Shown: positions 19,301 through 27,725, counted from the stretch's first letter. The stretch is DNA of 64,000 nucleotides from Ottowia thiooxydans DSM 14619 (GCF_000422885.1 NZ_AUGX01000014.1:146912-210911); one strand, 5' to 3'. Notes: generated by a model from the letters alone, not told the origin. Translations and numbers: made by a program.

Positions 19301-20104
19301 TTGGGACGAACCGTTAAACCGATCAAAACACCTCGCAGCGAATCCGAGGAGGATCGTCGCTTTGTAAGTGCCCTGGCGCGCGGTCTGGATGTCTTGCGCT
19401 GCTTCCAGAACTCCGACGGGTGGTTACCCAACCAGGAAATTGCACGCCGCACCAATTTACCCAAGGCCACTGTTTCACGTCTGACGTACACGCTCACCAC
19501 GCTCGGCTATCTGGAGCATTCACCCGAGCGTGAGATGTATGCCCTCGGGTTGCCGGTGCTGGGTCTGGGATTCAGGGTGCTTTCGCACTTTGAGTTGGGG
19601 CGCATCGTGCGGCCGTTCATGCAAGCCTTGGCGGATGAGGCCCAGGCCGCCGTTTCATTGGCCGTACGCAGTGGTGGTTGGGTCGTGTACGTGACCCACT
19701 GCCGTTCGGGGGCACCGCTCACGCTGGGTTTGGATGTAGGGGCACGCCTGTCCCTGGCGACCTCCGCCATAGGGCGTGCAGTTCTGTTTTCGCTGGATGA
19801 TTCCACGAGCGAAAAAGCGCTCGCCAGTCTTCGAGCAGAGGCGCCGCTGGAGTGGGAGCAGGGACAGGTTGGTCTGCAGCAGGCCCGCGAAAGCTACGCG
19901 CGCCAGGGAGTGGTGTTGTCCCTTCCGGGGGCTGATATCGGCGCGGCTGCGGTTACTTTGGACCCTGGTGACGGCCGGGAGCGTTTTGGGCTCAATTGTG
20001 GCGGGCCGGCCAGCATGATGACGCCGCAGCGGTTGGCGCAGATCGCTCCGCGCCTGCTGGATACCGCCGCACGAATGGAGCGAGCCATCCGTTCCGAAAA
20101 CTGA
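19301..20104 (+). CDS. IclR-family transcriptional regulator
   Basis: A 267-residue IclR-type regulator. The N-terminal winged helix is at about 20-85 (FVSALARGLDVLRCFQNSDG, NQEIARRTNLPKATVSRLTYTL, GYLEH), and the C-terminal GAF-like effector domain is at about 95-262 (GARLSLATSAIGRAVLF; ARQGVVLSLPGADIGAAAV). The apparent start is a TTG without a strong ribosome site, so the true start may differ by a few codons. It lies between the divergent MDR gene and the Bug-receptor operon, with one near-identical palindrome on each side. The likely role is control of both transcripts by a pathway intermediate. Confidence 0.9.
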   Translation: MGRTVKPIKTPRSESEEDRRFVSALARGLDVLRCFQNSDGWLPNQEIARRTNLPKATVSRLTYTLTTLGYLEHSPEREMYALGLPVLGLGFRVLSHFELGRIVRPFMQALADEAQAAVSLAVRSGGWVVYVTHCRSGAPLTLGLDVGARLSLATSAIGRAVLFSLDDSTSEKALASLRAEAPLEWEQGQVGLQQARESYARQGVVLSLPGADIGAAAVTLDPGDGRERFGLNCGGPASMMTPQRLAQIAPRLLDTAARMERAIRSEN

Positions 20105-20218
20105 AAACAAGCGCCGGTGAATGAAACCTTTCGGGACGCATAAACAACCTGGTTCAAGGCAAAACCCGGTTTACCGCGCGGGTTGGCGTCTGTAAACTAA
20201 ATTTAAGGATGCATCAAA

Positions 20219-20233
20219 TTCCGCTTAGCGGAA
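20219..20233. promoter_or_regulatory. Probable IclR operator, site 2
   Basis: TTCCGCTTAGCGGAA is a perfect palindrome with 7-bp arms around one base, 66-80 bp before the Bug-receptor gene start. It is the best copy of the pair with 19272-19286. IclR-family operators are typically palindromes of about 14-16 bp of this form. Confidence 0.6.
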
Positions 20234-20298
20234 CTAAAAGAAAGCATTCTGGACTCCGGGCTGTCACTGGTGTCCTATCCCACTTACAGGAGTCTTCC

Positions 20299-21261
20299 AT
20301 GCGACGTCGTGATCTGCTTCTTGCCACTGGTGCTCTGGGCGCGTTGCCCTTGGGTGCTGCAGCCCAGACCTTCCCGGCCAGGCCCATCACCCTGTACTGT
20401 CCGTTTCCGGCAGCCGGGCCTACTGATCTGATGTTCCGCTCCTTGGCAGATGCGACCGGCCGTGTGCTTGGGCAGCCGGTGGTGGTGGAGAACCGCCCTG
20501 GTGCCGCCGGCACCATGACCGCGCCCACCATGCGTACGGCCCGCCCCGACGGCTATACGCTCACGCAGTGCCCAATGGGCATGTTCCGTGTGCCGCATAT
20601 GCAGCGCGTGCAGACCTTCGATCCGCTGAAGGACTTCACCTACATCATCAACCTGACTGGCTATACCTTCGGAATGGTGGTGCGTGCCGACTCGCCATTC
20701 AAAAGCGTGAAGGACATCGTGGCCTTCGCCAAGGCCAACCCGGGCAAGCTCACCTACGGCTCCACCGGTATCGGCGCTGGCCCTCACTTGGCCATGGACG
20801 AGTTCGCTTCTCGCGCCGGCATTGATATTGTTCATGTGCCATTCAAGGGCAGCGCCGACATGCTGCCCGCGCTACTGGGCGGGCATGTGATGGTGGGCAC
20901 CGACACCACCGGTTGGGCGCCGCATGTGGAGAGCGGCAAGATGCGCCTGCTTGTGACGTATGGCAGCCAGCGCACCAAACGCTGGCCTCAGGTGCCTACA
21001 CTGAGAGAGGTGGGCTTTGATATGGCCTCCGACTCACCGTTCGGCATCGTTGGCCCCGCTGGTATGGACCCTGCCGTGGTCAAGGTTCTGCATGATGCCT
21101 TCCGCACGGGGCTGGCCGATCCGAAGGTGGTTGAGATGATTGATCGCTACGACCAGCCCACGATCTACATGAACCCGGCCGATTACGCCGAGTGGGCGAA
21201 GAAAACCTATGCCGATGAAGCACGCACCATTGCGCGCCTGGGTATGAAGAACTCGCTTTAG
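20299..21261 (+). CDS. Bug-family (TctC-like) periplasmic solute-binding receptor
   Basis: A 320-residue periplasmic tripartite-tricarboxylate-transporter receptor. It starts with a Tat-like/Sec signal peptide (MRRRDLLLATGALGALPLGAAAQ) and shows the Bug signatures FPARPITLYCPFPAAGPTDLMFR, VVVENRPGAAGTM, YGSTGIGAGPHLAMDEF, HVPFKGSADMLPALLGGHV and a C-terminal GPAGMDPAVVKVLHDAF. CAGGAG precedes the ATG at 20299; an earlier in-frame ATG at 20209 would place the signal peptide inside the protein. No TctA/TctB membrane partners are nearby, as usual for these expanded Bug proteins. It is the first gene of a likely operon with the Rid protein, dehydrogenase and synthetase. Confidence 0.92.
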   Translation: MRRRDLLLATGALGALPLGAAAQTFPARPITLYCPFPAAGPTDLMFRSLADATGRVLGQPVVVENRPGAAGTMTAPTMRTARPDGYTLTQCPMGMFRVPHMQRVQTFDPLKDFTYIINLTGYTFGMVVRADSPFKSVKDIVAFAKANPGKLTYGSTGIGAGPHLAMDEFASRAGIDIVHVPFKGSADMLPALLGGHVMVGTDTTGWAPHVESGKMRLLVTYGSQRTKRWPQVPTLREVGFDMASDSPFGIVGPAGMDPAVVKVLHDAFRTGLADPKVVEMIDRYDQPTIYMNPADYAEWAKKTYADEARTIARLGMKNSL

Positions 21262-21272
21262 GAGGCGCTTAG

Positions 21273-21668
21273 ATGAATAGCTTCCAGCAGCCGGCATCGC
21301 TTGCGAAGCCGAATGGGTTTTCCCATACCGCCCGCGCTCAGGGCGGGACGACGATCTACGTGTCAGGGCAGGTGGCCTATGACAACGCGGGTAGCGTGGT
21401 GGGCGAGGGCGATCTGGCCGCGCAGACGCGTCAGGTCTACTTCAATATTCAGCAAGCACTACAGGCTCAGGGCGCGTCCACGGACGATATCGTCAAGACT
21501 GTGCTCTTCGTGCGCGACCTGGATACCGAGAAGGCTCGGGTTATCCGCGAGGTGCGCGCAAGCTTCCTGCGCCCGGACGGCCCACCCGCCAGCACCATGG
21601 TGGGTGTATCGTCCCTGGCTCGGCCAGAGCTTCTTCTTGAGGTCGAAGCGATCGCGGTGGTGTACTGA
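21273..21668 (+). CDS. Rid-family (YjgF/YER057c/UK114) protein, first copy
   Basis: A 131-residue Rid-family protein, normally a trimer with active sites between subunits. Family features are FSHTARAQGGTTIYVSGQVAYD, QTRQVYFNIQQALQAQGAST and LLLEVEAIAVVY. The arginine that binds the substrate carboxylate in true RidA (within PARS) is replaced here (PPASTMVGV), so it is probably not a classical 2-aminoacrylate deaminase. It lies 11 bp after the Bug receptor gene, with GGAGG before its ATG, and ends 1 bp before the dehydrogenase start. A role on an imine, enamine or acyl-CoA intermediate of this pathway is possible. Confidence 0.9.
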   Translation: MNSFQQPASLAKPNGFSHTARAQGGTTIYVSGQVAYDNAGSVVGEGDLAAQTRQVYFNIQQALQAQGASTDDIVKTVLFVRDLDTEKARVIREVRASFLRPDGPPASTMVGVSSLARPELLLEVEAIAVVY

Positions 21669-21669
21669 C

Positions 21670-22689
21670 ATGACCGCACCACAGGAGCAACCCAGGCCCG
21701 GTGGCCTGACACTCAACGGGCGCGGGTTCACGCCGGGTTCAGCACGTGTTGCGGTACTCGGCGCCGGCGTGATGGGGCCGGGCATCGCGCTGGTCTTTGC
21801 CGAGTACGGATATCAGGTCGATCTCTGTGAAGTGCGGCAGCCCGCGCTGGACGCCGGGATGGCCTCGCTGGCTGACGCCTTGAACCTCAAGGTGCATGCG
21901 CAGGTATGTGATCCCGCAAGCGCGCGCGCTACGCTTGCCCGCGTGACGCCGCGCATCGGTATCGCTGAAGGCATCGCTCATGCGGATCTGATCGTGGAAG
22001 CCGTGCCGGAAGACCGGGAGATCAAGCGCGCCGTGTACACACAGGTGGCTGACACAGCGCCCGCGCACGCCGTGGTCTGGAGCAACACCTCCACGCTGGA
22101 TGTGTTTTCTCTCGCACCCCCCGCAGTGGCACCTCGGCTGCTGGTGGCGCATTGGTTCGCGCCGCCCCACATCCTGCCGCTGGTAGAAGTCGTCTGCCAA
22201 GACCCCGTGCCAGAGTCACTTCGCGAGGAAAGTGTCGCGCTGCTACGAGCGCTGGGCAAGGCGCCCGTGGTTCTGGAGAAATTCGTCCCTGGTTTTGTCA
22301 TTAATCGTTTGCTGCGGGCGCTTGGGCGCGAGTCCTTTGACATGATTGAGTCGGGCGTCATCTCCATCGCCGAACTCGATGTGGCCGTGCGCACCAGTTT
22401 GGCGCCGCGCATGCAGGTCCTGGGCATCATGCAACGCTACGACTACACGGGGCTCAACCTGAGCCTGCGCAACCTGGCCGATCCAGACATCGTCGACGCG
22501 CCGGTCAACCGGAGCCCGGCATTGCTGCAAGAACGCGTGGCCCGTGGCGAACTGGGCGTTGCAAGTGGCAGCGGCTTCTACGACTACGGCGGCCGCTCCA
22601 CGCTGGAGTTGCAGCGCGAGCGCGACCTTCGTCTGTGGCAGGTCATGCGAGGCCTGGCTGAACACGCCTCTGATCCAAAGCCCATCTGA
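21670..22689 (+). CDS. 3-hydroxyacyl-CoA dehydrogenase-type NAD enzyme
   Basis: A 339-residue protein of the 3-hydroxyacyl-CoA dehydrogenase family. The NAD site RVAVLGAGVMGPGIALVFAEYG is at about 27-48, SNTSTLDVF and VAHWFAPPHILPLVEVV give the catalytic His region (about 155-175), and the C-terminal helical domain includes FVPGFVINRLLRALGRE. It is a stand-alone enzyme, not fused to a hydratase. It starts 1 bp after the Rid stop and is followed 10 bp later by an acyl-CoA synthetase, so it likely oxidises a hydroxyacyl-CoA made by that enzyme. Carnitine- or gulonate-type dehydrogenases share this fold and cannot be excluded. The open frame upstream of 21670 overlaps the Rid gene in another frame. 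Confidence 0.87.
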   Translation: MTAPQEQPRPGGLTLNGRGFTPGSARVAVLGAGVMGPGIALVFAEYGYQVDLCEVRQPALDAGMASLADALNLKVHAQVCDPASARATLARVTPRIGIAEGIAHADLIVEAVPEDREIKRAVYTQVADTAPAHAVVWSNTSTLDVFSLAPPAVAPRLLVAHWFAPPHILPLVEVVCQDPVPESLREESVALLRALGKAPVVLEKFVPGFVINRLLRALGRESFDMIESGVISIAELDVAVRTSLAPRMQVLGIMQRYDYTGLNLSLRNLADPDIVDAPVNRSPALLQERVARGELGVASGSGFYDYGGRSTLELQRERDLRLWQVMRGLAEHASDPKPI

Positions 22690-22699
22690 ATTCAATTCC

Positions 22700-24910
22700 A
22701 TGACATCTTCCTTATCTGAAGGGGCGGCGCGCCTCCGGCCTCTTGTCGATCCGCGCTCGATCGCTGTGTACGGCGCCTCCGCCGATCTCACACGGCTGGG
22801 CGGCATGCCCGTGGCCCTGCTCACAGAACGTGGTTTCAAGGGCGCCATCTACCCCATCAACCCCAAGTACACGGAGATCGCAGGGCTGCCTTGCTACCCT
22901 GACATCGCCTCCCTTCCCGCACCTGCCGACCTGATCGTGATCGCTGTGGCGGCGCCTGAGGTGGTGGGCGTGATGCGCCAGGCTGCCGCGCGCGGCATCC
23001 GCGCCGCGGTAGTGTTCGCCGCTGGTTTCGCGGAGGCAAACGACAGCGAAGGGCTGGCGCTGCAGGCCGAACTGGTTGACGTTGCCCGCGAATTGGGTAT
23101 GGTGGTTGCAGGCCCGAACTGCATGGGTTTTGGCAACCTGGACAGCCACGCGTACAGCACCTTCACAGCCATCTTCCGCACGGTCGAGCCGCCCGCCTCA
23201 CCGCGCGATACCGGGCTGGTGACGCAGAGCGGAAGCATCTGCTCGGCCATTTACGCTGCCGGCCGCCAGTTGGGCGTGCGGTTCAATGTGGTGATCAACA
23301 CCGGCAACGAGGCCTGCGTCGAGTTTTCAGAATACCTGGAGTACCTGGCCGATCGCCCTGGCACCGAGACCATTGTCGGCTACATCGAAGGGCTGCGTGA
23401 TGGCGCACGGTTTGAGCGCGTAGCGACGCGCATGCGCGACGAGGGCCGTTTGCTGACCCTGCTCAAGGCAGGCGAAACGGAGAAGGGCGCGCTCGCGGCG
23501 GCGTCCCACACCGCCGCGCTCGCAGGCTCCGGTGCGGTGTACCGCGCCATGTTCGAGCGGCTGTGCGTGGTGTCCGCGCACGACATCCTGCATGCCGCAG
23601 ATGTGGCCTATCTGGGGCGTTTTCGTGAACGCGCCAGCGGCCCGCGCGTGGCTGTGCTCACCATCTCCGGCGCCATCGGTGCGTTGCTGGCCGATGCCTT
23701 TACGCAGGCGGGTATTGACTTGCCTGAACTGAGTGTGCCGGTGCGCGAGGCGCTTCGCGAAGGTATTCCGCGCTTCGGCATGGTGCACAACCCGGTAGAT
23801 TTCACGGGCAACATCGTCAATCGGCACCAGTTTGCAGCGCAGGCACTTGAAACGCTCTTCGCATCAGGCGAGGTGGATTTCGCTGTGATCTATGCGCCGG
23901 GTTTCCTGATCGACCGCATGTCCGAAGGACTGGCTGCGGTTTCCAAGGCCACAGGTCGTCTGGTGGCGGCCATTTCCACCGGCAAGGTGGCCTCGCGTGA
24001 GGTGCTCGAGGCCGCCGGCGTTCCGGTCTTCGACGACACGACACGCGCCGTGCGCGCGTTGGCCAGTCTTGCCCATTGGCACGAGAATCGCAGACGTTAC
24101 GCTGGCAGCCCTCGCGCCACATCGCCCGCGAACTTGCCTGCGGTGGCTAAGGAAATCGTTCGAGAGGCCCGCCGCGATGGCGAACTGACCATTGACGAAC
24201 ACCGCGCCAAGCGATTGATGGCCGAGTTCGGCGTGCCCGTAGCGGAAGAGCGCGTAGCGCTGACTCCGGCGACGGCGGTGGAGGCCGCGCGCGCCATCGG
24301 CTACCCGGTGGTGCTGAAGGTGCTGAGTGCCGACATCGTCCACAAATCCGAGGTAGGTGGGGTGCGCCTGAACCTGATCGACGACGGTGCTGTGCAGACG
24401 GCTTGTGCCAGTGTGCTGCAGAGAGTGACTGAGCGAGAACCCCAGGCAAGGGTGGCTGGTCTGCTGGTGCAGAAGCAGGAGGCGCCAGGCACAGAACTGC
24501 TGGTGGGCGTGGTGCGCGATCCGGTCTTTGGCCTTGTGATGACACTGGGCCTGGGCGGCGTGTGGACAGAGGTGTTTGGCGATGTGGTGCACGCGCCGCT
24601 GCCGGTGAGCGCTGAGCTCGCCTCAACCCTGCTGCGGCGCCTCAAAGCCTGGCCGTTGCTGGAAGGTTTCCGTGGCGCCGAGCAGGTGAACGAGGGCGCG
24701 CTGGTGAAGGCCATTGCGTCGATCTCTGAGGCAGCCTGTGCGCTAGCCGCAGACCTCGATGAATTGGAAATCAATCCTCTCATCGCGCGCGCCGATGGGG
24801 TGGTGGCGGTCGATGCTCTTCTACGCCTGAGCCGTGGCCTGGAGCCCACGGACGTGCTGCCCGGTCTGCGAGAGACAGCTTGCGGGCAACCTGCACGAGT
24901 GCTGCCATAA
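22700..24910 (+). CDS. ADP-forming acyl-CoA synthetase (acetate-CoA ligase family)
   Basis: A 736-residue NDP-forming acyl-CoA synthetase with fused alpha and beta parts. Order: CoA-binding Rossmann domain (about 8-140; DPRSIAVYGAS), succinyl-CoA-ligase-like domains (about 150-470), and C-terminal ATP-grasp domain (about 500-725; GYPVVLKVLSADIVHKSEVGG). The phosphohistidine loop is present, His270 in AASHTAALAG. The enzyme would activate, or harvest ATP from, a carboxylic acid/acyl-CoA. The ATG at 22700 begins the conserved N-terminus; the frame is open back to 22544 inside the dehydrogenase gene. It ends the plus-strand operon, with a hairpin downstream. Confidence 0.9.
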   Translation: MTSSLSEGAARLRPLVDPRSIAVYGASADLTRLGGMPVALLTERGFKGAIYPINPKYTEIAGLPCYPDIASLPAPADLIVIAVAAPEVVGVMRQAAARGIRAAVVFAAGFAEANDSEGLALQAELVDVARELGMVVAGPNCMGFGNLDSHAYSTFTAIFRTVEPPASPRDTGLVTQSGSICSAIYAAGRQLGVRFNVVINTGNEACVEFSEYLEYLADRPGTETIVGYIEGLRDGARFERVATRMRDEGRLLTLLKAGETEKGALAAASHTAALAGSGAVYRAMFERLCVVSAHDILHAADVAYLGRFRERASGPRVAVLTISGAIGALLADAFTQAGIDLPELSVPVREALREGIPRFGMVHNPVDFTGNIVNRHQFAAQALETLFASGEVDFAVIYAPGFLIDRMSEGLAAVSKATGRLVAAISTGKVASREVLEAAGVPVFDDTTRAVRALASLAHWHENRRRYAGSPRATSPANLPAVAKEIVREARRDGELTIDEHRAKRLMAEFGVPVAEERVALTPATAVEAARAIGYPVVLKVLSADIVHKSEVGGVRLNLIDDGAVQTACASVLQRVTEREPQARVAGLLVQKQEAPGTELLVGVVRDPVFGLVMTLGLGGVWTEVFGDVVHAPLPVSAELASTLLRRLKAWPLLEGFRGAEQVNEGALVKAIASISEAACALAADLDELEINPLIARADGVVAVDALLRLSRGLEPTDVLPGLRETACGQPARVLP

Positions 24911-24963
24911 AGGCTATTGTGCGGCGCGTGGTGCGTATACCCTCGCTTGAAGGGCGCACCTGA

Positions 24964-24984
24964 CGGGGCAGCGTAGCTGCCCCG
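24964..24984. terminator. Hairpin between convergent genes
   Basis: CGGGGCAGC pairs perfectly with GCTGCCCCG around a GTA loop, midway between the synthetase stop and the stop of the convergent Fe-S gene. No T-run follows on either strand, so it is a likely but not certain bidirectional transcript end. Confidence 0.5.
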
Positions 24985-24993
24985 GAGGTTCGG

Positions 24994-26316
24994 CTACTGG
25001 GGTGCAAAGCTGCAGAGCCCGCCCCGAAATTCTGCTGATGTGAACACCTCGGGCAGCACCGCGGCAAGTTCTTCAGGGTCCATATTGATACCGTTCGCTT
25101 TCAACATGGGGCCGGCCTCCAGCACCATGGCACGCCAGTCGTTGAGCTGGCGGAACGGCTCCACCGTGTCGGGACATGGCTGCTCGCCAAGGGCCGCTAC
25201 CAGCAACTCGGTGAAGTTAATCACCTGGAAGCCGTGGGTTTGACCCTCCTTCGACAGTTGCAGGTGGCAGCCGTGAAACAGCGACACGAGCGCGTCCACA
25301 TCGTCACGTTGACAGAGTGCAATGGTGTCTTTGCGAACGTGGGCCTTGAGCTCGGGGGACCGATCGGAGCCGGAGGCGCCGCACATATACCCGGGTTCCT
25401 CGGCTTCTTCGACAATGGTCAGGCCCGGTATTGAGCGCAGCAGGCGCAGCACTGCTTGTCCTACTTCGGGCAGGCCATGGTGGGTATGAACCACCACGCG
25501 TTTGTTGACCGGTGTATTGAAGCGGGCGACGAGATCGTCTTCGTGCTCCAGCAGAAATTGGGTGATGTGGTCCAAATCGAAACTCACCTCGCGGTAACCT
25601 TTGATGGTCTCGCCCAAGTGGATCTGGCAAGACGGGCACCAGCTCAGCACCTTCTGTGGTTTGAACTCCCCGAAGCGGTGCAAGGTTTGCTCCGAAACGC
25701 GGCCACCTTTCTTCAAATCGCCTTCCCACTTGCTGTACACGATGCCACAGCAGGCGGAAGGCCCTCCCATCACCTCGTACTCGATGTCCAGATGGTCCAG
25801 CACGGTCATCACGTTGAACAGCACGTGCGGTGTGCGGATGGGGTTGCAGCCGGTATAGAACACCACATCGACATCGCGGGCCTGAGGAGGCCGGAGCAGG
25901 CGTGCAACGTTTTCCGGCACGAGCTGCATCGACACCATGATTCGAATGGCGCGCGCCATTTTTCGGAACACATGGGGCGTGGGGTTGTGCACCTCCGCGA
26001 CCTTGGAGCAACTCATCATCAGCATCTTGCGCGGGTTGACACCCTCCGGGCAGGCGGGGATGCAGTCGCCGCAGCCGTTGCATTGCCGGATCCAGGTGGC
26101 AGACGCGTCGGGCAGGGGCGTCGAGTCACGCATGAAGTCGAGCACACCGGTCACTACTTGCACGGGGTTAGCCTGAGCCATGCCGGGGGCAAAGGGCACG
26201 ACTGGGCAGACTTCTACGCATTTGCCGCAGCGGGTGCAGGCAGAAAGCATGTCGTCCCAGGACTGGGCGACGAAGTCAGGGAAGGCGACTTCGGATTGAG
26301 GGGTAAGCGTGGTCAT
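24994..26316 (-). CDS. Iron-sulfur oxidoreductase with two 4Fe-4S motifs and CCG domains (GlpC/HdrBC-like)
   Basis: A 440-residue protein with two N-terminal [4Fe-4S] motifs (CTRCGKCVEVCP near 27-38 and CNGCGDCIPACPEG near 80-93) and two cysteine-rich CCG-type domains. The first has GGPSACCGIVYSKWEGDL, while the second has GYMCGASGSD, a single Cys rather than the usual pair. This is the architecture of GlpC, LutA and heterodisulfide reductase BC-like electron carriers that work with a flavin dehydrogenase. The ATG at 26316 (MTTLTPQSEVAFPDF) is preceded by a GGAAATTGCC-like region; the frame is open to 26526 over the Rid gene. It is co-directional with the second Rid gene. Its electron donor is not in the window. 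Confidence 0.85.
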   Translation of the reverse strand: MTTLTPQSEVAFPDFVAQSWDDMLSACTRCGKCVEVCPVVPFAPGMAQANPVQVVTGVLDFMRDSTPLPDASATWIRQCNGCGDCIPACPEGVNPRKMLMMSCSKVAEVHNPTPHVFRKMARAIRIMVSMQLVPENVARLLRPPQARDVDVVFYTGCNPIRTPHVLFNVMTVLDHLDIEYEVMGGPSACCGIVYSKWEGDLKKGGRVSEQTLHRFGEFKPQKVLSWCPSCQIHLGETIKGYREVSFDLDHITQFLLEHEDDLVARFNTPVNKRVVVHTHHGLPEVGQAVLRLLRSIPGLTIVEEAEEPGYMCGASGSDRSPELKAHVRKDTIALCQRDDVDALVSLFHGCHLQLSKEGQTHGFQVINFTELLVAALGEQPCPDTVEPFRQLNDWRAMVLEAGPMLKANGINMDPEELAAVLPEVFTSAEFRGGLCSFAPQ

Positions 26317-26336
26317 GGGCAATTTCCTTCGCTTGC

Positions 26337-26696
26337 TCAGACGTTGCGCCGTACAGCAATGGCTTCTATCTCCACTCGGACCGAAGGCGAGCCTAGCCGC
26401 GCTTCTACGGCGGAGCTTGCGGGGGGCAACTCCATGTCCGCGAACACTTGGTTGCGCACCTGGCTGAATTGAGCGTACTCCCGGATGTCCGTAAGAAAGA
26501 CGGTGATTTTCCGGATGTCGTGACAATCTGCTCCGTGTGACTGGAGGAGGGCGCGGATCTTGTCGAAGACGATCTGCGTCTGGGCTTCTGTGTCGTATGG
26601 CGCTGCAGTCCCGGCGGTAATTCCGGAGACAAACAGCATGGTGGCCTCACCAACAGAAACAACATTGACGGGGGAAAAGCGTGGGGTGTCGGGCAT
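26337..26696 (-). CDS. Rid-family protein, second copy
   Basis: A 119-residue Rid-family protein (SPVNVVSVGEATMLFVSGIT, QIVFDKIRALLQSHGA, VRVEIEAIAVRRNV). Like the first copy at 21273, it lacks the RidA carboxylate-binding arginine (PPASSAVEARL), placing it among the non-canonical Rid subfamilies. It begins the minus-strand pair with the Fe-S oxidoreductase, 20 bp apart, and a GGAGC-type ribosome site precedes the ATG. Two Rid proteins flanking one catabolic cluster suggest reactive or unstable intermediates in the pathway, though the chemistry cannot be read from sequence. Confidence 0.88.
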   Translation of the reverse strand: MPDTPRFSPVNVVSVGEATMLFVSGITAGTAAPYDTEAQTQIVFDKIRALLQSHGADCHDIRKITVFLTDIREYAQFSQVRNQVFADMELPPASSAVEARLGSPSVRVEIEAIAVRRNV

Positions 26697-27138
26697 CGTG
26701 GCTCCTTGCTCGGGACATTCTTCTGTAAGGTCTGACGAGCTTATTCACGACACTTTTGAAGATCAATTGCTCACGCAGGTGGATCCTTTCGCATTTCGGA
26801 ACGATGACTAGGGCCTGTTCACACTGGAACCCTCCGTTTCATAGTACGGCCATCTATATATAGATGCCTTTCAGCGCGACGGATTCGACGATGGCATGAC
26901 AACAGATGCTCGAGGCGCCATCCTGGCTGAGTTCTGTACGCGCATAAGCATCCGTTACTAAAGCTCCGCAAACCACTTGCTTCACAAGTTCACTTGGGCC
27001 TACAGCAGATAGAAGCTCGAATTCCAGACTACCTATGGGGCATGTGTGAGGCTAATACAACTATCCGGTGTCACTCCCACCTGATTTGCCTCCCACGGGG
27101 GTGAGAAGCCTGTCAGGAGAAGGTGTAGCGTGTATTAT
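26697..27138. other. Intergenic region, no gene seen
   Basis: About 440 bp between the divergent Rid and sigma-factor genes. I find no open frame of coding character on either strand. At 26811-26825 lies GGGCCTGTTCACACT, which resembles the end of the IS5-type element at 63661 (13 of 15 bases) and is likewise preceded by ACTA, so the region may contain the remnant of an old insertion. The right part carries the promoter of the sigma-factor gene. Confidence 0.4.
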
Positions 27139-27157
27139 GGGAATGATTCTCATTTAC
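27139..27157. promoter_or_regulatory. Fur-box-like site before the sigma-factor gene
   Basis: GGGAATGATTCTCATTTAC matches 13 of 19 positions of the classical Fur box, with the core AATGATTCTCATT a clear inverted pair. It overlaps a TATTAT -10-like sequence at 27133-27138, about 35-53 bp before the sigma gene start. Iron repression by Fur is the standard control for FecI-type genes. Confidence 0.6.
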
Positions 27158-27191
27158 ATTTAAATGAGGTGTACCTTCAGAACGCAACTTT

Positions 27192-27725
27192 GTGATCGCG
27201 ACAGATTCCAGTCTAGATTTATCAACCGAACAACAGATCGACGTCCTCTATTGCCAACACCATGGGTGGCTGCATAGCTGGTTGCGCCGTAAGTTGGGGG
27301 ATGCTCATCAGGCGGCAGATCTTATGCACGATACCTTTGTGCGTATCCTGGAAGCCTGCCGAACTGAGGAATTGGCCCTGAACTCCGTGCGGGAGCCACG
27401 TGCATATCTCACTACCGTGGCGGGGAGGGTGCTCGCCAATCATTTTCGAAGGGCATCGCTTGAAAAAGCCTGGCTGGCGGCGCTGGCGCTTTATCCAGAA
27501 TCATTTGCGATTTCTCCCGAGGAGCGCCTGAGCATCTTGCAAACATTGCACCAGATCGACGCCATGCTCGACGCTTTGCCTTCAAAAGTGCGCACCGCGT
27601 TCTTGCTGGCACAACTCGAAGGGCTGACCTATGCAGAGATCGCCTTACACATGGGTATTGCGGAGCGCACCGTCAAACGGTATATGGCGCAAGCATTCGA
27701 AGAGTGCTTGATGCAAATCGAATGA
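27192..27725 (+). CDS. FecI/HasI-type ECF sigma factor
   Basis: A 177-residue extracytoplasmic-function sigma factor of the iron-starvation group. Region 2 is at about 20-85 (LYCQHHGWLHSWLRRKLGDAH; ADLMHDTFVRILEA) and region 4 at about 115-170 (LDALPSKVRTAFLLAQLEGL; YAEIALHMGIAERTVKRYM). The start is a GTG, a few tens of bases after the Fur-box-like site. Its stop overlaps the start of the anti-sigma gene by ATGA, so the two are coupled. It should direct transcription of the TonB-receptor operon downstream when the receptor signals substrate binding. Confidence 0.93.
   Translation: MIATDSSLDLSTEQQIDVLYCQHHGWLHSWLRRKLGDAHQAADLMHDTFVRILEACRTEELALNSVREPRAYLTTVAGRVLANHFRRASLEKAWLAALALYPESFAISPEERLSILQTLHQIDAMLDALPSKVRTAFLLAQLEGLTYAEIALHMGIAERTVKRYMAQAFEECLMQIE

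Noticed and set aside
25456..26472. 338-codon plus-strand frame over the Fe-S oxidoreductase
   Set aside because: The minus strand encodes clear 4Fe-4S motifs; the plus frame has none.
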